The notes under the pieces were generated by a model, which saw only the letters and a program-made list of their open reading frames with translations, did no database searches and was not told the origin of the DNA. From CAYMTT01 sp964393465 (GTDB lineage Bacteria; Patescibacteriota; Minisyncoccia; Minisyncoccales; MHMH01): DNA of 62,246 nucleotides. Every line of letters starts with the position of its first letter. Position 1 is the stretch's first letter. This document shows positions 49,420 to 58,060 of the stretch, in pieces. The translations under genes were made by a program, and so were the position numbers. The stretch covers positions 1 through 62,246 of the forward strand of contig CAYMTT010000001.1 in the NCBI GenBank assembly GCA_964393465.1, given 5' to 3'.

Positions 49420-49824
49420 TCAGGAACTTCTCGAAGCTTTCTTGAAAAGAGCTCCGCTAAAAACCAGAAATATAAATCCTATTACGAAAGCGTTAACCCC
49501 TTCGTTCAGGAAAGGAATTCTGGGAAGAACCTGCCAGGCTCCGTACCAGAAAAGCAGAATGCCTACGCCGGCGAAAAATCCGTATACGAAGCGGTTGCCT
49601 TGAATTTCGTGCTGCATTCTCGAAAAGTGTTTTTCCAAAACCTTGTCGAGGCGGCGCGAAACCTGTTTGGATAACTCCCCCCTTAATTCTTTTTTCAGTT
49701 CCTCGGAAATATTCTGGTGGGATTTCTGAAGCTCTTGGCCCACCTTTTTATTTATATACTTGCGGGTTTGAGGCCACTGATGAATCGGTTCCTGTTTTTT
49801 GTTTGAGGGAGGGTTTTTTTCCAT
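49420..49824 (-). CDS. Coiled-coil membrane protein, unknown
   Basis: 134 residues. A charged helical half (KKVGQELQKSHQNISEELKK to RRLDKVLEKHFSRM, about 27-70) is followed by two membrane helices (79-98 and 110-127). Lysine/serine-rich C-terminus. No family recognised. Downstream of UDG with 27 bases between. Confidence 0.6.
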   Translation of the reverse strand: MEKNPPSNKKQEPIHQWPQTRKYINKKVGQELQKSHQNISEELKKELRGELSKQVSRRLDKVLEKHFSRMQHEIQGNRFVYGFFAGVGILLFWYGAWQVLPRIPFLNEGVNAFVIGFIFLVFSGALFKKASRSS

Positions 49825-49851
49825 TAATTTTCCTTTAGTGTCTTCATTGTA

Positions 49852-50418
49852 TCACCGCGTTTTTTTCTTTGTCAAACCTAGAGTTTTACTTAAATTCTTA
49901 AAATCCTTTTCCATTCTTTTTTTAAATTTTAAAAAGCGCAGGCCGGCGGCCGGATGATAAGTGATGAAGTAAGCCCGTCCGTTTTTTTTGAAAACTTTGC
50001 CTCGTTTCTTCCAGAAGTTAACGCCCAAAACCGTATCGCAAGCCACTCTTCCAAGAAGAACGACGGTTTCCGGATTTATCAATTCCATTTGTTTTTTCCA
50101 CCAAAAAGAACAAGCTTTCAATTCCCCGCTTTTGGGCTTTCTGTTCAAAGGGGGTCTGTGTTTTATAACCGAAGTTATGAAAACTTTCTTCCTCTCTATG
50201 CCGCTTTTTTCAAACAAAAGATCCAGAAGCCTGCCGGCTCGGCCCACGAAAGGCCTGCCATTCAAATCCTCCTGCCTGCCGGGAGCTTCTCCCACGAACA
50301 TTATTTCCGCGCCGGAGGGACCTTCTCCGGGAACAGGATTCCGCGTCCCTTTCCATAAAGGACAAAGCCGGCAAGAGGAAATCTGCCGGTCGATTTTTCT
50401 CATTTCTTTTTTTTCCAT
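49852..50418 (-). CDS. Family-4 uracil-DNA glycosylase (4Fe-4S)
   Basis: 188 residues. CRLCPLW supplies two cluster cysteines (16, 19); others lie in ACSFWW (near 102) and VACDTVL. Catalytic motifs are VGEAPGRQEDLNGRPFVG (about 42-59) and TYHPAAGLRF. Family-4 enzymes remove uracil from single- and double-stranded DNA. The start overlaps a 37-residue gene. Confidence 0.93.
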   Translation of the reverse strand: MEKKEMRKIDRQISSCRLCPLWKGTRNPVPGEGPSGAEIMFVGEAPGRQEDLNGRPFVGRAGRLLDLLFEKSGIERKKVFITSVIKHRPPLNRKPKSGELKACSFWWKKQMELINPETVVLLGRVACDTVLGVNFWKKRGKVFKKNGRAYFITYHPAAGLRFLKFKKRMEKDFKNLSKTLGLTKKKTR

Positions 50419-50513
50419 TTGGAAACTTTCTGATGCTGCTGATAATGAAACCTATGGGGAGTCCTGTAGGCGGTTTTCCCTCTCTTTGCCCTTTTGGAGG
50501 AATATTTTTTCAT
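50400..50513 (-). CDS. 37-residue basic protein between DUF763 and UDG
   Basis: MKKYSSKRAKRGKTAYRTPH followed by RFHYQQHQKVSKWKKKK: 14 Lys/Arg in 37 residues. The ATG overlaps the DUF763 stop (ATGA) and its TGA lies 15 bases inside the UDG gene, so all three are probably translated in a chain. It is too short for most gene callers. Family unknown; a nucleic-acid-binding role is a guess from charge and context. Confidence 0.6.
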   Translation of the reverse strand: MKKYSSKRAKRGKTAYRTPHRFHYQQHQKVSKWKKKK

Positions 50514-51631
50514 AGTCTCTTTTTAAGCCTGGAAAAAGCGGCTTCTTTTTCTCTAAGGGAAATTCCGCTTTTTTTTATCCCTCTGGCTATAATCTGCAGG
50601 GTTTTATCGTAGGTCTCCCTGTCCACCGGGAAAGGAGTGCTGTCTTTTCCTCCGTGGGCGAACGTATAGCGGGCCGGATCCTCATAGGAAGGTTTGGCCC
50701 CGTAGATTATTTCTGCCACCAAAGAAAGAGCCCTAACGGTCCTGGGGCCCACTCCCTTTAAAGCCAAAAAGCTTTCGAAGTCTTCCGGTTTTCTTTCGGA
50801 AGCCGAAAATATGGTCTTTTCCAGCCTTTTCAGGTCGAACTTTTCCTGAACCACTGGATGCCAATGGAATTCCCTGTCGTAAAGTTGCATCATAGTCAGA
50901 TTCTTGGATTGCCGAGTCTGGATAAGGTTCAGGTCTTTCAGAAAGGTCTTCGGCTCTTCTTTGACCATGGCTCCGCTTATCTCTCTGTTTTTTTCGCTTT
51001 CTTGGGCTACCAGATTCAAAGGATTGCCTTTCAAAGAGGAAATGATTCCCGAATGAGGCTCCCGGATGAAATCGGTTTTTTCTTTCTGCCGGGATAAGCC
51101 CGATGAAATCCAATGGTAGCGGCGGGCAGTCTGATTGCCGATATTCATTCCCTGTTGAACAACAGCCCAATCTCCCGATTTTGTGAAAAGAAAATTATGC
51201 TGGTAAATCTGGTATTTGTCCTGAATCAGGGAAGAATCGACCTTAGCTGCCATTTTTGAAGCGTAAATAAGATCCGGAGCGAAAGAAAAGCGCCTGGATA
51301 TGCCGTAAGCTTCTATTTCGGAGGGAGTTTCCCTGGAAGCCTTCTTTCCTCCGCAAACATAGATCCCCAACCGGTCCTGAATGTCAAAAAGACCGGCTTT
51401 TAAGGCTCCCAAAGTGGTAACCGTCAGCCCCGAAGAATTCCAATCGAATCCAAGAACGCAGCCGAAAGACTGGAACCAAACGGGATCGGAAATCCTTCTT
51501 AAGAATTCTTCCGGTCCGAACTCCTCTACCACGGCCGCAGTTATCCCTTTCGAAAGATTTTTCATCCTTTCGAAAAGCCAGCGGGGGCATTTTCCGTAAT
51601 CCAAAGGAACTGTTGCTATACCGACTCTCAT
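50510..51631 (-). CDS. DUF763 (COG1415) family protein
   Basis: 373 residues: RVGIATVPLDYGKCPRWLFERM, LGALKAGLFDI, DWAVVQQGMN, HWHPVV and a helix-hairpin-helix FLALKGVGPRTVRALSLV (about 290). The family is common in archaea and thermophiles. The HhH suggests DNA binding; biochemical role unknown. Adjacent genes are a 37-aa protein and UDG. TAGAAT lies 7 bases before the start. Confidence 0.88.
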   Translation of the reverse strand: MRVGIATVPLDYGKCPRWLFERMKNLSKGITAAVVEEFGPEEFLRRISDPVWFQSFGCVLGFDWNSSGLTVTTLGALKAGLFDIQDRLGIYVCGGKKASRETPSEIEAYGISRRFSFAPDLIYASKMAAKVDSSLIQDKYQIYQHNFLFTKSGDWAVVQQGMNIGNQTARRYHWISSGLSRQKEKTDFIREPHSGIISSLKGNPLNLVAQESEKNREISGAMVKEEPKTFLKDLNLIQTRQSKNLTMMQLYDREFHWHPVVQEKFDLKRLEKTIFSASERKPEDFESFLALKGVGPRTVRALSLVAEIIYGAKPSYEDPARYTFAHGGKDSTPFPVDRETYDKTLQIIARGIKKSGISLREKEAAFSRLKKRL

Positions 51632-51645
51632 CTTATCTATTCTAA

Positions 51646-51668
51646 CAAAAAACCGGCCTTGGAGCCAG
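51646..51668 (-). terminator. Terminator after the antiporter gene
   Basis: CTGGC-TCCAAG-GCCGG (one G-T) then TTTTTTG on the minus strand, 6 bases after the stop. Confidence 0.65.
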
Positions 51669-51673
51669 TTTAT

Positions 51674-52903
51674 TTATTCCGATTCTCTGGCTGCTTTTCC
51701 CAAAGCGTACTTGGTCAAAGGAGGAGCTACCAGTTCGTTTATAACCACCGAGGCCAGGACGGCGTTAATCAGGATTTCGGCAATCCCGGAAAGCTGGGGA
51801 TTCTGGACAACGAGCATGGTCAGGCCCAGAGTGACTCCGGCTTTCGGAAAAAGGGCCAGGCCCAGATATTTTCTTACGACGGCGGGAGCGTTGGAAATTT
51901 TAGCTCCCGTCCAGACGCCGAAAAATTTTCCGCCGCACCTTCCCAAAACTATCAAAACTGCCACCAATCCGGCCGCTTTCAATATTCCCAAATCAAAATG
52001 GGCTCCGGCCAAAGTGAAAAAAAGCGCATAAACCAGTATTTCGGCGTCGCCTATGACGTCTATCATTCTGTCTTTGGCTTTGGTCACGTTGACCACAATA
52101 AATCCCAAAATCATTGCCGCCAGCAACGGCTGAAGTCCCAACTGCTGGGCCAAACCGGCGCAAAAAACCACGGCCCCCAGAACCAAAGCCAGAGTTTCAT
52201 TTCTTTCCTTCAAAAAAGCGCTTAGTTTTATCAAGACAAAAGCCACCAAAGCCCCCAAGCCGAGAGAAAGCGCTATTTCCAGCCCTACTTTTCCCAATTC
52301 TTCAATCAGGGAAAATCCGGCCTGGGCTCCGGTCAAAAGAACGGCGAAAGAAGTGGCGAAAATGAAACAAACGATGGCCAAAACGTCGTCCAAAGCCACC
52401 ACTCCGAAAAGAAATGTTTTAAAAGACCCCTTGGCCTTGTTCTCATGGGCTATGGCCACAGTCACCGCGGGAGCGGTGGCCAGAGAAATGGCTCCCGCCA
52501 GAATCCCTAAAGCCAAATAGGAGTTCAAATCAATGTTCAAAAAATTCAACCCTTCAAAATAAAGGGCCGCCAGTCCAAATAAGGATATTAAAAAGGTTAC
52601 GGACAGCCAGGCGCCGATCCCTTGAAAAAGAGTGACCAAAGGCAGGGATTTTCCCATTTTCTTGAGTTCTCCGACAAAAAGGTTCCCCCCTATGAGATAA
52701 GCTATTACGGCCAGGGCTATGGGAGTGACTATTTCTGAAATTCCCTCTATGGTTTTAGAAGAGAATATTCCGGAAACCGAAGGGCTCAAGAGCATTCCAA
52801 TCAAAATGAATCCGCTTATCAGGGGAAATTTTATCTTTCTTATGGCTATCCCTCCGAGCATTCCCAAAACCAAAATTATTCCGATGATTAAAAACCAGTT
52901 CAT
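51674..52903 (-). CDS. CPA2-type cation/proton antiporter
   Basis: 409 residues, about twelve hydrophobic helices. GGIAIRKIKFPLISGFILIGM near the start, LVTLFQGIGAWLSVTF, and the aspartate motif ALDDVLAIVCF (about 170) fit KefB/NapA/NhaP-like monovalent cation:H+ antiporters. No TrkA domain at the C-terminus. Ion specificity is not readable. Confidence 0.9.
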   Translation of the reverse strand: MNWFLIIGIILVLGMLGGIAIRKIKFPLISGFILIGMLLSPSVSGIFSSKTIEGISEIVTPIALAVIAYLIGGNLFVGELKKMGKSLPLVTLFQGIGAWLSVTFLISLFGLAALYFEGLNFLNIDLNSYLALGILAGAISLATAPAVTVAIAHENKAKGSFKTFLFGVVALDDVLAIVCFIFATSFAVLLTGAQAGFSLIEELGKVGLEIALSLGLGALVAFVLIKLSAFLKERNETLALVLGAVVFCAGLAQQLGLQPLLAAMILGFIVVNVTKAKDRMIDVIGDAEILVYALFFTLAGAHFDLGILKAAGLVAVLIVLGRCGGKFFGVWTGAKISNAPAVVRKYLGLALFPKAGVTLGLTMLVVQNPQLSGIAEILINAVLASVVINELVAPPLTKYALGKAARESE

Positions 52904-52962
52904 GATCGAACAAATTCAAAGTTCAATTTCCATATTATCAAAGACCGAGAACTTTTCCAATC

Positions 52963-52988
52963 AAAAAGCGGACTTTCCGGCCCGCTTT
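52963..52988 (-). terminator. Terminator after NIF3 gene
   Basis: AAAGCGG...CCGCTTT around a 10-base loop then TTTG, 6 bases beyond the stop on the minus strand. Confidence 0.65.
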
Positions 52989-52993
52989 CCAAA

Positions 52994-53938
52994 TTACGCC
53001 CTGGAAATTCTTATCAATCCCGAGCAGGGAATGACTTCTATTCCCTCTTTCTGGAGTTCATCCAGGAAAAGATTCATTCCCAAAGAATCCGAAGACATGT
53101 GTCCGGCAATAACAACATTCAGATGGGCGGCTTTGGCCTCTTTTCTGTGCTCTTCGGACTGATGCATGGAAACGACAGTGCCTATTCCCGCCTGCACCAT
53201 TTTCTCATAAAGTTTTGGGGAACCCTCCGTCCCTCCGGTGATTTCGGTAACCGTGACCCTTCCGCAGCGATTTTCCGGGGACCCCACGAAAAGCTTGGGG
53301 CCGGCCCCTATTTTTGCGGCTTCTTTGTATTCGGGTATGCTTTTCAAGAGCTTGAGCACATCTTCCAGTCTTTCGGGAGAAGCTTCTTCTATTTTCTCTC
53401 TCAGGAAGCGGGCGGCCAGATTGTCGCAGGGGGTATGGCAGTTTATCAGGTTGGCTCCGGCCAAGCGGGCGGTATCTACCGCTCTCTGATGGTTGGCGGC
53501 GCTCACTCCCCTAGCCACTTCGGAAATCCTCTCTTTCATCAAATCCTCGGCCACGTTTATGGGAACCCCGTACTGATTCAAAACGTCACATTGGAGCTCC
53601 ATAACTTCGTGAAGATTGGCCAAAGCTTTTCCCCTGGGATGGTGGGCTATTATGAGATCGATGTTGCCAAGATCTTTTGCCAGAAGAATTTCAGCAGAAT
53701 CTATATCTATTCCGGCCAGAACCTTTTTGATTTCTTTGTCTTGGGCCACGTTCAGAATCTGGGAGTCCGAATACGGATTTTTTAGCCTGTCTGTATCGAA
53801 ATATTCCTTAGCCTCCGGAGAAAGCTTTTCGTATTTGTCTTTTTTTCTCTGCAAAAGCCCGACTATGGCGTCTCTGCCCCGAAAGTCGGCCTCGACTCCC
53901 ATTTTAAGGGCCAAATTGTATATATCTTTGGTTTTCAT
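52994..53938 (-). CDS. NIF3-like metal-binding protein
   Basis: 314 residues from MKTKDIYN. The NIF3 metal motif IIAHHPRGKALA (about 113) is clear, with INCHTPCDNLAARFL (193) and a final HMSSDSLGMNLFLDEL. Related to YbgI/GTP cyclohydrolase I type 2 fold, function unclear. The earlier in-frame ATG at 53989 is unconserved. Downstream of rtcB through a 46-residue gene. Confidence 0.85.
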   Translation of the reverse strand: MKTKDIYNLALKMGVEADFRGRDAIVGLLQRKKDKYEKLSPEAKEYFDTDRLKNPYSDSQILNVAQDKEIKKVLAGIDIDSAEILLAKDLGNIDLIIAHHPRGKALANLHEVMELQCDVLNQYGVPINVAEDLMKERISEVARGVSAANHQRAVDTARLAGANLINCHTPCDNLAARFLREKIEEASPERLEDVLKLLKSIPEYKEAAKIGAGPKLFVGSPENRCGRVTVTEITGGTEGSPKLYEKMVQAGIGTVVSMHQSEEHRKEAKAAHLNVVIAGHMSSDSLGMNLFLDELQKEGIEVIPCSGLIRISRA

Positions 53939-53972
53939 ATCCGTTGTACTGTAACAAAAAACGGCCTTTTTG

Positions 53973-54113
53973 TCAAAGAGAGCCGCCAAAAACCTTTCGG
54001 TACAAATCGTTTATCCGCTCCTCCCTCTCTTTGGGATCTGAAAACTCCCTCCTAATGCGGGCTTTTTCTTTTCTGACGTATTTACGGATTGATTTTGGAA
54101 GTTTTTTCTTCAT
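53973..54113 (-). CDS. 46-residue basic protein between rtcB and NIF3
   Basis: MKKKLPKSIRKYVRKEKARI then RREFSDPKEREERINDLYRK VFGGSL: highly basic, probably helical. Its ATG overlaps the rtcB stop (ATGA), so it is likely co-translated. Too short for most callers. No family named here. Confidence 0.6.
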   Translation of the reverse strand: MKKKLPKSIRKYVRKEKARIRREFSDPKEREERINDLYRKVFGGSL

Positions 54114-55549
54114 TCTCCTTTGATTACGGCTAAAGGTTCGAGTCTGGCCACTTTTCTGGAAAGTCCGGCCTTGTGCACTGTTTCCACCACTCCGTCTATA
54201 TCTTTATACGCCAAAGGGGCCTCTTCGGCAATACCCCTGGGACTGCGGCATTTGACCACGATCCCTTTTTTTGCCAAAACATCCAAAACCTCGCGGCCGG
54301 AAATCTTTCTCATGGCCGCGTGCCGGGACATGGTTCTTCCCGCCCCATGATTCACCGTGTAGAAAGCTTCTTTGGATTTTTCGGTCCCCACGCAGACATA
54401 AGAAGAGGTTCCCATAGAGCCGGGAATGAGAACGGGCTGGCCGGAAGAAGAATATTCTTCGGGCAGTTCGGGATGTCCCGGGGGAAATGCTCTGGTCGCC
54501 CCTTTGCGGTGAACCAGCAGCTTTTTTTTCTGTCCGCCGATTTCATGCTCTTCCATCTTGGCGATATTGTGGGCGACGTCGTAAAGCAAAGAAAGGCCGG
54601 ATTTGCCTCCGAGAGCCTCCTTCCAGGCCTTTCTGACGTAATGGGTGATCATCTGGCGGTTGGCCCAGGCGAAATTGCAAGCGGCCGACATGGCCCCGAA
54701 AAACCTCCGGCCTTCCGAGGAATCGAAAGGAACGCAAGCCAGCTCTTTATCGGGCAGATCGATTCCGTATTTGGAAAAGGCCGGCATCACTTCCTTTAAA
54801 TAGTCTGCGCAGTTCTGGTGGCCCAATCCCCGGCTTCCGGTATGTATCATCACCAAAACCTGGTTTTCGAAAAGCCCGAAAGCAGCGGCGACCGAAGGGT
54901 CGAATATCTCTTTGACCTGCTGGACTTCCAGAAAATGGTTCCCTGATCCCAGAGTTCCCAGCTGGCCTTTCCCCCGGCTCTTGGCCCTGCCAGAAATTAA
55001 AGAAGCTTGGGCTTTTTCCATTTTCCCTTTTTCTTCGCAGCGCTCGGCATCCTCTTTTTCTCCGAAGCCCCGCCTCACCAGTTCGGGAACTCCTCCTTCC
55101 AGTATGCTGTCGAGTTCGGAAAAAGAAAGTTCGGATTTTCTCCCCCTGCCCAGACCCGAAGGAACTTCTTTTTGCATCAAAGAAGCCAGTTTGTCCAAGC
55201 GGGAAGCCAATTTTTCTTTTTTGTATTCCGACTTTAAAATCCTGACTCCGCAATTTTGGTCGTATCCCACGAATCCGGGAGAAATTACCCCTTCGGAAAG
55301 CCCGAAAGCTCCCACTCCTCCGATGGGAGGGCCGTAGCCCGAATGAATGTCGGGCATGGCCAGTACTCTTTCTGCCAGCCCGGGAAGACAGGCCGTATTC
55401 ACCAACTGTTGAAGAGCGGCATTTTCGACCCGGGAAAACATTTCCTCTGAGATGTAGATTCTGGCCGGAACCTTCATCTCTCTCCAGAAAGAAACTGGAA
55501 TTTCCCAGGCGTACTCGCTTATTCTTTTGAAATCTTTTTTGGAAATCAT
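54110..55549 (-). CDS. rtcB: RNA ligase RtcB
   Basis: Joins 2',3'-cyclic phosphate to 5'-OH ends using GTP, as in tRNA splicing and RNA repair. The 479 residues include VGYDQNCGVRIL (Asp97, Cys100), GSGNHFLEVQ, MIHTGSRGLGHQ and the guanylylated histidine in VNHGAGRTMSRHAA near 400. Archease follows upstream at zero distance, which activates RtcB turnover. Confidence 0.97.
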   Translation of the reverse strand: MISKKDFKRISEYAWEIPVSFWREMKVPARIYISEEMFSRVENAALQQLVNTACLPGLAERVLAMPDIHSGYGPPIGGVGAFGLSEGVISPGFVGYDQNCGVRILKSEYKKEKLASRLDKLASLMQKEVPSGLGRGRKSELSFSELDSILEGGVPELVRRGFGEKEDAERCEEKGKMEKAQASLISGRAKSRGKGQLGTLGSGNHFLEVQQVKEIFDPSVAAAFGLFENQVLVMIHTGSRGLGHQNCADYLKEVMPAFSKYGIDLPDKELACVPFDSSEGRRFFGAMSAACNFAWANRQMITHYVRKAWKEALGGKSGLSLLYDVAHNIAKMEEHEIGGQKKKLLVHRKGATRAFPPGHPELPEEYSSSGQPVLIPGSMGTSSYVCVGTEKSKEAFYTVNHGAGRTMSRHAAMRKISGREVLDVLAKKGIVVKCRSPRGIAEEAPLAYKDIDGVVETVHKAGLSRKVARLEPLAVIKGE

Positions 55550-55948
55550 TTAAACGTCGAATAAAACGACGGCCCGGCAGCCTCTTTTCTCGCAGACCGT
55601 CCGCAATGAATGATAAGTGGCCCCTTTTATCTCTCTTTGGAAACCGGAAACTTTCCTGCCTTTAAAAAATCCGCGGATTTTCTTTTCGGAAAACAGGGAA
55701 AAATCGGCAGAAAGATAAACTTCTTTTTCCGCCTGGCCGAGAGAAAGGACTTCGTTCAGAAAATCTGCCAGAAGAAGGGAAGAATCGGAAGATTCCACCT
55801 CGAACCCCCTTTCAACTTCGCTTTTTTGCAATTCCGGCTTTAAATATTCGGCTGCCGCCTCCAGGCAGTTCAAAAAAAGAGCTTCTCTGTCTTTTCCGAA
55901 AACCTCCATTTTCAAATCGGCCGCATGATCCAAAATTCTGTACTTCAT
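55550..55948 (-). CDS. Archease, RtcB activator
   Basis: 132 residues from MKYRILDHAADLKM. The metal sites are in ILDHAADL and at the C-terminus VVLFDV; KGATYHSLR is the substrate-type motif. Archease speeds guanylylation of RtcB. The rtcB ATG follows the stop directly. Start at 55948; 55951 (Met-Met) is also possible; the frame to 56062 is unconserved. Confidence 0.92.
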   Translation of the reverse strand: MKYRILDHAADLKMEVFGKDREALFLNCLEAAAEYLKPELQKSEVERGFEVESSDSSLLLADFLNEVLSLGQAEKEVYLSADFSLFSEKKIRGFFKGRKVSGFQREIKGATYHSLRTVCEKRGCRAVVLFDV

Positions 55949-55989
55949 CATTTTAACAATAGCAAAAACAGCGATTTTGTCATCCCAAA

Positions 55990-56018
55990 CAAAAAAGCAA
56001 CCGGTAATGGTTGCTTTT
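55990..56018 (-). terminator. Terminator of the small acidic gene
   Basis: AAAAGCAACC and GGTTGCTTTT pair (10 bp, 6-base loop) followed by TTG on the minus strand. Confidence 0.88.
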
Positions 56019-56021
56019 GAA

Positions 56022-56159
56022 TTAAGTTCCGCCTTTCTCCATTCTTTCCAGGGATATTTCAAGGCTTTCTTCTAGAACTTCCGGATGTTCTCCGTCTTCG
56101 GCCGAAGCCGAAACGATTTGAGAAATCAATTCCAGTCTTTTTCCGGAATCTTCTGCCAT
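56022..56159 (-). CDS. Small acidic protein, unknown, monocistronic
   Basis: 45 residues from MAEDSGKRLELISQIV, with a Glu-rich tail. AAAGGAGG sits 8 bases before this ATG (an ATG three bases after the SD is too close). It has its own promoter and terminator. Family unknown; a small regulator or antitoxin-like protein is only a guess, and no toxin partner is visible. Confidence 0.7.
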   Translation of the reverse strand: MAEDSGKRLELISQIVSASAEDGEHPEVLEESLEISLERMEKGGT

Positions 56160-56207
56160 CTGCATTTCCTCCTTTGTGGAACTAAATCCTTTATTCGGGC
56201 CCAAACA

Positions 56208-56236
56208 ATCTTACCACGGAAAGAAAATTACGTCAA
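56208..56236 (-). promoter_or_regulatory. Promoter of the small acidic gene
   Basis: TTGACG, 17 bases, TAAGAT. The -35 box includes the last bases of the MurE-like gene. Confidence 0.75.
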
Positions 56237-57423
56237 TGGATTTTTTCAAGCTCTTGGAGAACGACTTCTTTTTCGTTCCAAGGCATTTTCTCGCCTCCGG
56301 CCAGGCACATCCAAGGCTCCGATCCCTTCCCGGTGATAACGACCGTATCCCCTTTTCCGGCTTCCTCCAAGGCTTTTCTGATGGCTTTTCTTCTGTCCTG
56401 AATTTCCAAAACCTTGGAAAGATCGGAAATTCCCGACTTCACATCCGCAATTATCTCCCGGGGCGTTTCGTCGTAAGGATCTTCGTCGGCGAGGATTATC
56501 CTGCGGCAGTTTTCTCCGGCTATCCGGCCGAGCTCCGGCCTTTTCCATTTGTCCCTTCCTCCGCCGCAAGCTCCCAAAACGCATATTTTATTCCCGGGCA
56601 GGGCTTTGTAGGCTTTTCTTAAAGAATCGGGTGTATGGGCGTAGTCTATAACCACTTTGAAAGGCTCCGAAACCACGGTTTCCATCCTGCCGGGAATTTG
56701 TTTTATCTCTTGCACCGCTTTTTTGCAGAGCTGCAAATCTATTCCCTGGGAAACTCCCAAACAGACCGCCGCCAATCCGTTGTAAATATTGAATTGACCG
56801 GGCAGGGAAAGATCCAATCTCAGATTTTCGTTGTTGATGTTGCCCTGGCGCAGGCCGTAAGTGTATTTTTTCTTCGCCGGGAAATCGAGAAAATATCCGG
56901 AGCTCCGGTCGTCAATATTGATTATGTGCACTTTTTTTGCGGCCTTGAAAAGGCGGCCCTTTGCCTTTTTGTATTTTTCGAAGCTGCCGTGACTCTCTAT
57001 GTGCTCGGGGGTCAGATTGGTGAAAATCGCCGCATCGAAATCAACAAACCTGTGACGGTGCTGTTTTATCCCTTCGGAAGTTACCTCCAAAACGACGTAT
57101 TCGCAGCCTTCTTTGACAGCTTGTCTTAGAAATCTTTGCAATTTGAAGCGGCCGGGCATCGTCATTTTCAAATCGTTGGAATATTCTTTCTGCCCGATTT
57201 TGAATTTTATGGAAGATATCGAAGCCACTTTGTAGCCGGCTTTTTCCAAAACCGCGCAGGAAAGCAGAACCACGGTAGACTTGCCATTGGTGCCGGTCAC
57301 TCCCACAACTTTCATATTTCTGGAAGGAAACAGATACAAAAAAGCTCCAGACATGGCCAGGAAAAGATGATAAAAATCCAGCAAAAAGGAAGGAATGATT
57401 TTTTTTAAAAAGGTCCTTGCCAC
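56233..57423 (-). CDS. MurE-like ligase without the N-terminal domain
   Basis: 396 residues. ATP site GVTGTNGKSTV (41-51), EVTSEGIKQHRH, NLTPEHIESHGS, IPGRMETV, IDYAHTPDSL, GACGGGRDKWKRPELG and DEDPYDETP form the MurE central and C-terminal domains. A normal MurE has ~490 residues; its UDP-binding N-domain is missing and is replaced by a short hydrophobic helix (13-32). It probably adds an amino acid to a peptidoglycan-type or other acid precursor, but the substrate is uncertain. The stop overlaps a promoter. Confidence 0.85.
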   Translation of the reverse strand: MARTFLKKIIPSFLLDFYHLFLAMSGAFLYLFPSRNMKVVGVTGTNGKSTVVLLSCAVLEKAGYKVASISSIKFKIGQKEYSNDLKMTMPGRFKLQRFLRQAVKEGCEYVVLEVTSEGIKQHRHRFVDFDAAIFTNLTPEHIESHGSFEKYKKAKGRLFKAAKKVHIINIDDRSSGYFLDFPAKKKYTYGLRQGNINNENLRLDLSLPGQFNIYNGLAAVCLGVSQGIDLQLCKKAVQEIKQIPGRMETVVSEPFKVVIDYAHTPDSLRKAYKALPGNKICVLGACGGGRDKWKRPELGRIAGENCRRIILADEDPYDETPREIIADVKSGISDLSKVLEIQDRRKAIRKALEEAGKGDTVVITGKGSEPWMCLAGGEKMPWNEKEVVLQELEKIH

Positions 57424-57438
57424 TGCTATCTTTAAAAT

Positions 57439-58017
57439 TCACTGTAAAGTTTTTCCCGCGCCCCCGAGAATTTTCAGAGCCTCTTTGACTCTTTCCTCGG
57501 AATTTTTGGAACCCGGGAGAATTTTAGACAAAGCCTCCCTGCTTTTTTGTTTGGAAAAACCGAGGGAAACCAAAGTATCCAAAGCTTCATCCTCTTTTTC
57601 CGGCACTGTAGCTTGAGCGGACTCTTTGATTTTCCCGGTCAGCTCGAGAAGGATTTTTTGCATTTTCTTTCTCCCAATCCCTTTGACCTTCTGGTCGAAC
57701 TTGCCTTTTTCTATCTCTGCCTTCAAATTTTCCAGCGAGCCGAAAACCGAAAGGTCGAGAGCCGTTCTCGGACCGATACCAGAAATCCCGTTCAAAGTTT
57801 CAAAAAGTTCGAGCTCTGCTTCCTCCAAAAAACCGTAGAGCTCCTCCTCGTCTTCCTTCAAATGCAAAAAAGTGTAAAGCTGGACTTCCGATCCCGCTTC
57901 GGGCAGTTTTTCAAGAACGGGAAGAGAACAAAAAACTTTATAGCCCACTCCGGCCACCTCGATTACGGCAAACTTGCTTTTTTTTCTTTTCAGTCCTCCT
58001 TTGAGGTAATAAATCAT
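57439..58017 (-). CDS. ruvA: Holliday junction DNA helicase RuvA
   Basis: 192 residues from MIYYLKGGLKRKK. OB-fold with VIEVAGVGYKVFC and EELYGFLEEAELELFETL, two HhH motifs (ISGIGPRTALDL and VKGIGRKKMQKILLEL) and a C-terminal helical domain binding RuvB. TATAAT with AAGGCA (6 bases) before the ATG supports this start; the upstream frame to 58125 overlaps uvrB. Confidence 0.94.
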   Translation of the reverse strand: MIYYLKGGLKRKKSKFAVIEVAGVGYKVFCSLPVLEKLPEAGSEVQLYTFLHLKEDEEELYGFLEEAELELFETLNGISGIGPRTALDLSVFGSLENLKAEIEKGKFDQKVKGIGRKKMQKILLELTGKIKESAQATVPEKEDEALDTLVSLGFSKQKSREALSKILPGSKNSEERVKEALKILGGAGKTLQ

Positions 58018-58060
58018 TGCCTTATTATACCTTGAAAAAAAGAAAAAATAAAGATAGGAT
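58018..58060. promoter_or_regulatory. Interleaved divergent promoters of ruvA and uvrB
   Basis: Minus strand: TATAAT at 58024-58029, 6 bases before ruvA ATG. Plus strand: TTGAAA at 58032-58037, 17 bases, TAGGAT at 58055-58060, 7 bases before uvrB ATG at 58068. Both geometries predict leaderless mRNAs. Confidence 0.7.
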
